A DNA stretch of 57,240 bases from Ruminococcus sp. UBA7158 (GTDB taxonomy: Bacteria > Bacillota > Clostridia > Oscillospirales > Ruminococcaceae): contig DKWG01000047.1 in assembly GCA_002491605.1 (NCBI GenBank), positions 1-57,240 on the forward strand, read 5' to 3'. Positions 51,113 through 57,240 of the stretch are shown piece after piece (position 1 is the stretch's first letter; each line of letters starts with the position of its first letter). Position numbers and translations under genes: made by a program. Under the pieces are notes generated by a model. It had not been told where the DNA came from and searched no databases. It saw nothing but the letters and a program-made list of their open reading frames with translations.

Positions 51113-52123
51113 GTGCAGATAAAAATCAACGCCTCAAAGTGGAAAAGGTTCTTTTCCGTGCCCTGTGCTTTGGTTGACGAATATTTAAGGCTTGCAGACG
51201 CCGCAGCTATAAAGCTGTTGTTATTTTTGATGTGCGACGAATCAGACAATCAGGATAAGAATGTGATCTGCAAAAAGTGCGGAATAACCGCCGACGCATT
51301 TGACGACGCAGTTATATTTTGGCAGGAGCTTGGTGTGCTATCGTCTGATGATAACAGCAGTGCACTTCCGTCAGTCAGCGAAAATAATGCCGCAAAAAGC
51401 GTTACAGCTATAAATGTCGGTGATATCGATATCAATAAAAGTGATAAAGCGGATATAAGTGCGGCAAATGATTCGGTAAGGGTCTTGCACGCAAAGTTTA
51501 CTCCCAAGGATATAACAAAAATGCTTGATGAAAACGGCGCTTTAAAGGAGCTTTTCTTTGAAGCCGAGCAAACCTTAGGAAGAATATTAAAGCACTGCGA
51601 CCATGAGATGCTCATCAATCTTATAGACTACTACGGCTTTTCACCTCAGTCTGTAGTTTTGATATTGGAGCACTGCCGTGACCTCGATAAAACCTCGGCG
51701 AGGTATATCGAATCAGTCGCCGCCGACTTTTTCGACAACGGTATAACCGACTTTTTAGATATCGACGCAGAAATCAACCGCAGAAAAGCGTTTTACAGCT
51801 TTGAAAACCGTGTCAAGCATGAGTTCGGCATAGATACTAAGCTCAGCTCAAAGCAGGTTAAATTCATTACGGGCTGGCAGGACTTAGGCTTTGGGCTTGA
51901 TATGATCTCAATCGCCCGTGAAAAATGCGTTGACGCAACCAACAAGCTGTCGTTTGCTTACATAGACAAGATTTTGAGGTCGTGGGCGGACAAAAAGATA
52001 TTTAAGCCGGAGGAAATTGAAGCTGACGTCAAGCAGCAGCCTGTGAACAATGATGAAAGCGGACATTCCTTTGATTTAGATGAGTTTGAGCAGTTTACCA
52101 TACAGAATAAGCCAACACTTTAA
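51113..52123 (+). CDS. DnaD-domain replication protein
   Basis: A 336-residue protein with an N-terminal winged-helix part (about 1-80, YLRLADAAAIKLLLFLMC), an acidic linker and two DnaD-type helical domains (about 140-230 LGRILKHCDHEMLINLIDYYG and 240-300 VKFITGWQDLGFGLDMISIARE). DnaD/DnaB-type proteins remodel DNA at the origin and recruit the helicase loader. It is followed 14 nt later by the DnaC-like gene, which supports that role. GTG start with AGGAG upstream. Confidence 0.85.
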   Translation: MQIKINASKWKRFFSVPCALVDEYLRLADAAAIKLLLFLMCDESDNQDKNVICKKCGITADAFDDAVIFWQELGVLSSDDNSSALPSVSENNAAKSVTAINVGDIDINKSDKADISAANDSVRVLHAKFTPKDITKMLDENGALKELFFEAEQTLGRILKHCDHEMLINLIDYYGFSPQSVVLILEHCRDLDKTSARYIESVAADFFDNGITDFLDIDAEINRRKAFYSFENRVKHEFGIDTKLSSKQVKFITGWQDLGFGLDMISIAREKCVDATNKLSFAYIDKILRSWADKKIFKPEEIEADVKQQPVNNDESGHSFDLDEFEQFTIQNKPTL

Positions 52124-52137
52124 AAGGATGATGATAA

Positions 52138-53136
52138 ATGGTTAAGTATTCGCCCGAAGCAATAAATCAAGCATATTCTCAGCTTGATAACAGACGGCAA
52201 AAGGCTATCTCTGAATACAGCGAGCACGTTGACGAGATAAAAAGAAACGCTCCGGAAATATACAGTATTTTTACGCACTTGGCAGACACCAAAAACCGTC
52301 TTGCCGAAATTGTATTTTCTAAAAGAGACGACGTTAAGCAGGCTGTCGAAGCAGTCAAAAACGACAATCTTTTGAGTCAGAAGAGGCTAAAGGAATACTT
52401 GGTCCGCTTTGGCTATCCGGAGGACTACTTAGTCGCAAAATATCACTGCAATACCTGCTGTGATACAGGCTTGGTGGAAGGTCAAAGGTGCCGCTGCTGT
52501 GAAGAGCTTTTAATGTCTATAATGATTAAACAGCTAAACGAACAATGCAAAATCAAGCTGCACAGCTTTGCTGAGTTTAAAGCTGATTATTACCCTGAAA
52601 TCGTCAAGCACAAGGGCAAGGACATTGCCTGCCGAGAGATGATGGTTAATAATCTTCAGTTCTGCATGAAGTACTGCGACATATTTTCTAACGATTCGCC
52701 GAGCATTTTCATGATAGGACAGACCGGCTTGGGCAAAACATTTTTGTCCTCCTGCATTGCGCAGACGCTCATTTTAAACGGTGTAAGCGTGGCGTTTGAC
52801 TCAATTCAGAACTATCTTAGAGATATTGAAAAGGAACACTTCGGAAAGTCAGATAAAGACACCTTAGAAATACTTTTAAACGCAGACCTTCTTATTTTGG
52901 ACGACCTCGGCTGCGAATTCTCGTCGCCTTTTAATTCATCGACCATCTACAATATAATTAACTCAAGGCTGAATATGGGCAAGCCTACTGTCGTTTCGAC
53001 TAACCTGACAAATGAAGAGCTTGTTAAGCGCTACGACGACAGAATTATATCCCGCCTTATAGGAAATTACTACCCCCTGCGATTCGTCGGCGAGGACATA
53101 AGGCAGATTAAAAGAAGAAACGGCATATTCAACTGA
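52138..53136 (+). CDS. DnaC/DnaI-like helicase loader ATPase
   Basis: A 332-residue AAA+ protein. An N-terminal helical domain (about 1-95) is followed by a cysteine-rich segment (C104, C107, C108, C118, C120, C121) probably binding zinc, as in DnaI, and the ATPase with Walker A GQTGLGKT (194-201), Walker B LLILDDLG and an Arg finger region RIISRLIGNY. It likely loads the replicative helicase. Same operon as the DnaD protein. Confidence 0.9.
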   Translation: MVKYSPEAINQAYSQLDNRRQKAISEYSEHVDEIKRNAPEIYSIFTHLADTKNRLAEIVFSKRDDVKQAVEAVKNDNLLSQKRLKEYLVRFGYPEDYLVAKYHCNTCCDTGLVEGQRCRCCEELLMSIMIKQLNEQCKIKLHSFAEFKADYYPEIVKHKGKDIACREMMVNNLQFCMKYCDIFSNDSPSIFMIGQTGLGKTFLSSCIAQTLILNGVSVAFDSIQNYLRDIEKEHFGKSDKDTLEILLNADLLILDDLGCEFSSPFNSSTIYNIINSRLNMGKPTVVSTNLTNEELVKRYDDRIISRLIGNYYPLRFVGEDIRQIKRRNGIFN

Positions 53137-53167
53137 TTTGCGTAGTTAAGGTCTTTTATACAGCACA

Positions 53168-53204
53168 AAAAACTCACATCTCGAATTATCGGGATGTGAG
53201 TTTT
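53168..53204. terminator. Terminator after the DnaC-like gene
   Basis: AAAACTCACATC and GATGTGAGTTTT perfect arms; bidirectional. Confidence 0.8.
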
Positions 53205-53279
53205 CGATTAATACCGAGCTAAAAGCTCATGTATATGTATATGCGTTCTGACCTTTTCAAAGCTGTTTATAAAGCCACT

Positions 53280-53615
53280 TTAGACAATCGAAGCCTTATA
53301 CCCTTCTCCCCAGCTCCACATGGCGTCAAGAATAGGTCTTAAGCTTTGACCGAGCTCTGTTAAAGAGTATTCCACCCTCGGCGGCACTTCGGCATAAACG
53401 GTGCGTGTAAGAAGTCCGCTTTCCTCCATTGCCCTCAGCTGCGCAGTCAGCACCTTTTGAGATACGTTTCCGACCGACTTCTTAAGCTCGCCGAACCGCT
53501 TTGTCCCCTGTAACAAATCTCTCAGAATAAGCACCTTCCACTTGTCACCTATGAGCATAAGCGTTGTCTCCACAGGACAAGCAGGCAATTGAGTAATATT
53601 CTTTTCGTCAGCCAT
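53280..53615 (-). CDS. HxlR family transcriptional regulator
   Basis: A 111-residue winged-helix protein with the family block CPVETTLMLIGDKWKVLILR (CP start, GDKW), RFGELKKSVGNVSQKVLTAQL as the recognition helix region and LTELGQSLRPIL at the end. HxlR proteins often sense reactive species through the conserved Cys. It is divergent from the MBL-fold gene and probably represses it through the repeats at 53764-53804. Confidence 0.92.
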   Translation of the reverse strand: MADEKNITQLPACPVETTLMLIGDKWKVLILRDLLQGTKRFGELKKSVGNVSQKVLTAQLRAMEESGLLTRTVYAEVPPRVEYSLTELGQSLRPILDAMWSWGEGYKASIV

Positions 53616-53763
53616 AAAATTAACCCCATTTCTATAGTTTCAATATGTAACCTTGTTTCTGATAATATCATACTGCCCGATTCGAGTCAATGCAGACGTC
53701 AGAAAAAATTTTAAAAAAATCTTTTTCAGCTATAAGTCCTTCAAAGCCGCTTGCCAAGCATTT

Positions 53764-53804
53764 GTTACCTTTTGGTAACCGTTCAATAGTAACTTTGCGG
53801 TAAC
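53764..53804. promoter_or_regulatory. Candidate HxlR operator
   Basis: A perfect palindrome GTTACC-TTTT-GGTAAC at 53764-53779 is followed by two more GTAAC half sites (53788-53793, 53799-53804). The gap between divergent genes is 305 bp; I see no ORF in it. Confidence 0.55.
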
Positions 53805-53920
53805 TACGGCACAATAAAGTGCGTACTTTACAGCGTGAAATTGTCGTTGTATATTGTAAACAGGAGCTAAACAGCTCAGCAAGCATTACAAAACTCAAAT
53901 ACATTCAGGGGGACAAAATC

Positions 53921-54712
53921 ATGCAAAAGAACACATTTACAACAGTCAAGCTCGAAAAAGGTGAAATGAACGTCTACGACTTCGGCACAATAAAGCTTCA
54001 CGCATATAAAACCAACGATTTTATTGATGATGAAGTATTTATCGTTGAGAAAAACGGTAAGGCAGTAGTAATCGAGTCACCTTGCTTCTTCGACAACATC
54101 AGTGAGCTTTCAAAGTATCTTGACAATTTAGAGGTGGATGGTATACTTGTTGCATATCACGGCGCAGGGGCAACATTTTTACCCGACGTTCCTAAATACG
54201 CAACAGAAAACGCCGTCGAGTACTCCGAAAACGGAGGCGGCAAGGCATTAATCAATAATTTCACCGGCGCATTCGGCGAAATCTTCGACAGCTCCGTTCA
54301 CAAGATAACAAACATCATCCGTGAAGGCAAGGTCACTATCGGCGGCATCGACTTTGTAATCAAGCAGACTGCTGAGGCATTTGATATCGAAATTCCCGAA
54401 ATCAACGCTGTATACACACATATGCTCGGTCATGACTGCCACTCCATTGTTGCAGGTCCTGCTCACGCCGACGCTATAATCGCAGAGCTGAACGACTACC
54501 TCTCCAAAGGCTACGACCTTATCCTGACCTCACACTATACTCCCGAGGACTTAAAGGATGCTAAAACAAAGATTGATTACATTGAAAATCTTAAGAGCAT
54601 TGCCGCATCATGCAATGACGCCGACGAGTTCAAGTCGAAAATGCAAAAACAGTATCCTGAATACTCAGGTCAGAACTATCTTGATATGACGGCAGGCTTC
54701 TTCTTTGCCTAA
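53921..54712 (+). CDS. MBL-fold hydrolase-like protein
   Basis: A 263-residue protein with metallo-beta-lactamase-fold features: DEVFIVEKNGKAVVIESPCFF at the start, ILVAYHGAGATFL at the first metal-loop position, VYTHMLGHDCHSIVAG, and DLILTSHYTPEDL. The canonical HxHxDH motif is absent (AYHGAGAT instead), so metal binding is probably reduced or altered. ATG 53921 with CAGGGGGAC upstream is the obvious start. It is likely under control of the adjacent HxlR regulator. Function unknown. Confidence 0.75.
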   Translation: MQKNTFTTVKLEKGEMNVYDFGTIKLHAYKTNDFIDDEVFIVEKNGKAVVIESPCFFDNISELSKYLDNLEVDGILVAYHGAGATFLPDVPKYATENAVEYSENGGGKALINNFTGAFGEIFDSSVHKITNIIREGKVTIGGIDFVIKQTAEAFDIEIPEINAVYTHMLGHDCHSIVAGPAHADAIIAELNDYLSKGYDLILTSHYTPEDLKDAKTKIDYIENLKSIAASCNDADEFKSKMQKQYPEYSGQNYLDMTAGFFFA

Positions 54713-54727
54713 AGCATAATCAAACCG

Positions 54728-54754
54728 TTGAGGCTGTCAAATCGGCAGCCTCAA
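54728..54754 (+). terminator. Terminator after the MBL-fold gene
   Basis: TTGAGGCTG and CAGCCTCAA arms followed by TTTG. Confidence 0.6.
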
Positions 54755-54801
54755 TTTGCCGTTAAAGCATTGCAATCTGAAAGGAATCAGCAGAAACGAA
54801 A

Positions 54802-55584
54802 ATGACACAGACACAAAGAAGAGAGTATTTAATATCAGAACTGCTGAACGAACGGCAGCTTCAATCAAAAGTAAAAATCCCGTCCGACGCGCAAGAACAA
54901 AAAATCCTGCTGCGCTCGCTTTTTAACCTGCGCAGCCCGATGCCGTCAAGCGATGAGTTTTTAGCGGTACAGGACGCTTATTTACAAAATGAAATCCTGT
55001 CAAAAGGAATCACTGACATCAATGATCTCAACCCGATAAGGACGGGAATATATCTTTGGAAGGGCGATATAACAACGCTTAAGTGCGACGCTATTGTCAA
55101 CGCTGCTAACTCGAAGCTCTTAGGCTGCTTTTGTCCGAACCACGGCTGCATAGATAATGCCATTCACACCTTTGCAGGAGTGCAGCTCAGGCTCAAGTGC
55201 TATGAGCTTATGAAGAAGCAGGGTCACGACGAAAAAACAGGAACAGCTAAGATAACTCCGGCTTTCAATCTGCCGTGCCGCTATATATTGCACACAGTCG
55301 GTCCGATTGTCGGCGAGCATTTGTCTCATGAGGATTGCCGATTGCTTTCATCATGCTATCGGACGTGCCTTGAGACAGCAGAAGCAAACGGAGTAAAGAG
55401 CATCGCCCTATGCTGCATTTCGACAGGTGAGTTTCATTTTCCGAACGACAAGGCGGCACAAATCGCCATTGATACAGTGACGAAATACAAAAAGCAATTT
55501 CACAGTGATATTGAGGTAATTTTCAATGTTTTCAAAGAAACAGATTACAGAATCTACAAACAGCTGCTCGGTTCAATTAAATAA
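54802..55584 (+). CDS. Zinc-type macrodomain protein (ADP-ribosyl hydrolase)
   Basis: A 260-residue macrodomain protein: an N-terminal helical extension (about 1-85), as in the macrodomains linked to sirtuins, then a macrodomain with VNAANSKLLGC, CPNHGCIDNAIH (Cys109, Cys111, Cys116 and His114 as possible zinc ligands), HTVGP and CCISTGEFHFP. In the known SirTM systems such zinc macrodomains remove ADP-ribose that the partner sirtuin adds. The sirtuin gene starts inside its 3' end, which strongly supports this. Confidence 0.9.
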   Translation: MTQTQRREYLISELLNERQLQSKVKIPSDAQEQKILLRSLFNLRSPMPSSDEFLAVQDAYLQNEILSKGITDINDLNPIRTGIYLWKGDITTLKCDAIVNAANSKLLGCFCPNHGCIDNAIHTFAGVQLRLKCYELMKKQGHDEKTGTAKITPAFNLPCRYILHTVGPIVGEHLSHEDCRLLSSCYRTCLETAEANGVKSIALCCISTGEFHFPNDKAAQIAIDTVTKYKKQFHSDIEVIFNVFKETDYRIYKQLLGSIK

Positions 55585-56404
55585 TCTAAAGTCTATACTC
55601 GACTCCGCTGACGCAATTGTTATCGGCACAGGTGCCGGCTTGTCCGCCTCGGCAGGGTTTAACTACAGCGGCGAGAGATTTATGAGATACTTTTCTGACT
55701 TTTATAAAAAATACGGCTTCAGCGATATGTATTCCGGCGGATTTTATCCATATGCGTCCTTAGAAGAATACTGGGCGTGGTGGTCTAAGCATATCCTGAT
55801 AAACCGCTATGATGTCACGGTGGGCAAACCGTACTCAGCACTGCTTGAGCTTGTCAGGGACAAAAACTACTTTGTGCTTACAACCAATGTCGACCATCAA
55901 TTTCAGCTTGCCGGCTTTGACAAGAAACGGCTGTTTTACACTCAGGGGGACTATGGCTTATGGCAATGCTCAAAGGCGTGTCACAACAAAACCTATGACA
56001 ACGAGAAGACTGTGCGGCTGATGGCAGCCGAGCAGGAAAACCTGAGAATACCATCCCTCTTGATACCGAGATGTCCTGTGTGCGGTGCGCCGATGACCAT
56101 GAATCTAAGGTGTGACGATTCATTTGTTCAAGACGAAGGCTGGTATTCAGCCGCAAACCGCTACAGTGAATTTATCAGCAGGCATAAGGACGGACGCATT
56201 GTATTCTTAGAGCTTGGAGTCGGAGCTAATACACCCGGAATCATCAAGTATCCGTTTTGGAGAATGACGGAGAAGAACAGCAAATCTGAATATGTCTGCA
56301 TCAATCTCGGTGAAGCATTTTGTCCCAATGAAATTGCTTCAAGAGCAATATGTATTGACAAAGATATTTCAAATGTATTAACAGATTTGCTGAAACTGCA
56401 ATAA
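55526..56404 (+). CDS. SIR2-family protein of the SirTM (macrodomain-linked) type
   Basis: A 292-residue sirtuin with NAD-binding GTGAGLSASAGF (34-45), YSGERFMRYFSDFYKKYGF, TNVDHQF in place of the canonical HG active-site motif, and zinc cysteines (QCSKAC, CPVCGAPM). SirTM enzymes are protein ADP-ribosyltransferases rather than deacetylases, acting in known cases on a lipoylated GcvH-like protein during oxidative stress. It overlaps the macrodomain gene by 59 nt; GAGG precedes the ATG. No GcvH-like or LplA gene is near, so the substrate here is unknown. Confidence 0.87.
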   Translation: MFSKKQITESTNSCSVQLNNLKSILDSADAIVIGTGAGLSASAGFNYSGERFMRYFSDFYKKYGFSDMYSGGFYPYASLEEYWAWWSKHILINRYDVTVGKPYSALLELVRDKNYFVLTTNVDHQFQLAGFDKKRLFYTQGDYGLWQCSKACHNKTYDNEKTVRLMAAEQENLRIPSLLIPRCPVCGAPMTMNLRCDDSFVQDEGWYSAANRYSEFISRHKDGRIVFLELGVGANTPGIIKYPFWRMTEKNSKSEYVCINLGEAFCPNEIASRAICIDKDISNVLTDLLKLQ

Positions 56405-56488
56405 AAAATTCATATAGACTATTTCACATGATTATCAAAATTGCGGATAACAGGCTTGCCTTTTTCGCTTAATGTGATATAATGATTT

Positions 56489-56600
56489 GGAGCCGAAGGC
56501 TCCAAATCGGAAAGAATCGTTCTCGCGGCGAGGCCGCTCCTGATGCCGTTTCGGCATCATCTGCCATTTGGGCGTCAACACAATTCTTTCGGTTTGTGCG
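56489..56600. repeat. Structured repeat, unit 1
   Basis: A 112-bp unit with three hairpins, GGAGCC-GAA-GGCTCC, GCGGC-GAG-GCCGC and GATGCCG-TTT-CGGCATC. The last two are enclosed by an AAAGAAT/ATTCTTT pair. Unit 2 follows after 20 bp. Confidence 0.85.
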
Positions 56601-56620
56601 GAACTTACGATACAATAGTT

Positions 56621-56731
56621 GGAGCCGATGGCTCCAAATCGGAAAGAATCGTTCTCACGGCGAAGCCGCTCCCGATGCCGTTTCGGCATCATCTGCCCTT
56701 TGGACGCCAACGCAATTCTTTCTTTTGTGCG
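56621..56731. repeat. Structured repeat, unit 2
   Basis: A 111-bp near-copy of unit 1 with the same hairpins and about ten base changes, mostly in loops or joining regions. A TACAAT lies just before it, as TATAAT does before unit 1. Confidence 0.85.
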
Positions 56732-56759
56732 AAATTTAAGCCGGAAAAGAGGAGACAAA

Positions 56760-57149
56760 ATGACCAGAGAGGAATTAATAGAGTACATATCAAGCCAATA
56801 CAATGCTGACGCTGAATATCCTTGGATGACAAGTCCCAAAAACGCTGTATTCCGACATATCGGCAACAAAAAATGGTTTGCAATCATAATGGATATCCCT
56901 CGCTCTAAGCTCGGCTTAGACAGCGATGAGGAAATAAGCATTGCAGATTTTAAGTGCGACACTATTTTAATCAGCACATTAATTCAGGAAAACGGCATAT
57001 ATCCGGCATATCATATGAACAAGGAGCATTGGATTACCGTCGCACTCGACGGCAGCTGTGCGGACGAAAAGATAAAATGGCTGCTTGACCGCAGCTTCGA
57101 GCTGACTGCTCCAAAGGTTAAAGGGAAGAATAAGCAGGCATCAAAGTGA
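56760..57149 (+). CDS. MmcQ/YjbR family protein
   Basis: A 129-residue protein of the MmcQ/YjbR family, a double-wing DNA-binding-like fold of unknown function. Seen: TREELIEYISSQYNADAEYPW at the start, FRHIGNKKWFAIIMDI, KCDTILISTLIQENGIYPAYHMNKEHWITVALDG. The ATG at 56760 has GAGGAG 5 nt upstream; the longer frame from 56619 runs through the structured repeat and is not real. Confidence 0.9.
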   Translation: MTREELIEYISSQYNADAEYPWMTSPKNAVFRHIGNKKWFAIIMDIPRSKLGLDSDEEISIADFKCDTILISTLIQENGIYPAYHMNKEHWITVALDGSCADEKIKWLLDRSFELTAPKVKGKNKQASK

Positions 57150-57177
57150 TTTGCCGCCTTGATAATTTGATAACAAT

Positions 57178-57216
57178 AAAAACCGTGTAAAGTCGATAAG
57201 ATTTTACACGGTTTTT
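57178..57216. terminator. Bidirectional terminator
   Basis: AAAAACCGTGTAAA and TTTACACGGTTTTT perfect arms, after the MmcQ/YjbR gene. Confidence 0.85.
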
Positions 57217-57240
57217 AGGTTCTATACTAAAAGTTGGGGT

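Noticed and set aside
56619..56759. N-terminal extension of the MmcQ/YjbR gene
   Set aside because: It translates the structured repeat; the ATG at 56760 has a GAGGAG site and matches the family start.
56435..56977. Minus-strand 180-codon frame
   Set aside because: It is antisense to the MmcQ/YjbR gene and reads through the structured repeats, which gives internal repeats in the protein; an artefact.

Overview
The window looks like chromosome of a strictly anaerobic, low-to-moderate GC Firmicute of the gut Ruminococcaceae/Oscillospiraceae type. The reasons are a class III (glycyl radical, oxygen-sensitive) ribonucleotide reductase, an oxygen-independent HemW-type radical SAM enzyme, a DnaD plus DnaC-like helicase-loading pair, class B sortases, a SpoIID-domain protein, strong AGGAGG ribosome sites and consensus TTGACA-17-TATAAT promoters. 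I see no rRNA, tRNA, CRISPR array, transposase or integrase. These assignments rest on motif recognition only.

Layout. 1-2300: accessory debris, with a phage-type XhlA-like protein, two or three fragments of an RHS-repeat polymorphic toxin, and two intact small genes that look like orphan immunity or cargo genes (one of DUF2691 type). 2400-11570 (minus strand): nucleotide metabolism. nrdD and nrdG sit behind a promoter with two NrdR-like boxes, followed by an orphan peptide-binding lipoprotein and a tightly packed deoxynucleoside salvage operon deoC-deoD-deoB-cdd-pdp. 11994-13791: Nudix hydrolase, DUF4358-like lipoprotein and SGNH hydrolase. 14070-16755: asparagine synthase and a TrmH-family rRNA methyltransferase. 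16897-22756 (minus): an unusual export locus. A consensus promoter drives a 29-codon ORF that ends 10 nt before a strong terminator hairpin. Past it lie two large ABC exporters with extra N-terminal domains and zinc ribbons, and a DUF1854 protein between them.

22926-26346 (plus): Lrp/AsnC regulator, aminotransferase, ispE and a PflA-like radical SAM protein. 26379-31460 (minus): rsmA and a NERD protein, the rpsF-ssb-rpsR operon, a putative amidase and a RING/zinc-ribbon membrane protein. 31888-34686 (plus): lepA behind a structured leader, then an unknown membrane protein. 34895-37195 (minus): an orphan efflux adaptor lipoprotein and hemW. 37423-45834 (plus): cysteine desulfurase and thiI (tRNA thiolation), a CinA-family protein, then an envelope cluster of two class B sortases (one a predicted lipoprotein), a SpoIID protein, a transglutaminase lipoprotein and an SDR. 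45967-48388: a small membrane protein, acpS, nnrD and a lipoprotein. 48482-50785 (minus): TetR regulator with an ABC-2 exporter. 51113-53136: DnaD and DnaC-like proteins. 53280-57149: HxlR regulator divergent from an MBL-fold protein, a zinc-type macrodomain plus sirtuin (SirTM-like) pair, two tandem highly structured repeats, and an MmcQ/YjbR protein.

Most genes are housekeeping. The parts most worth study are the microprotein/exporter/DUF1854 locus (16.9-22.8 kb), the RHS graveyard (0.6-2.3 kb), the macrodomain-sirtuin pair (54.8-56.4 kb) and the tandem structured repeat (56.49-56.73 kb).
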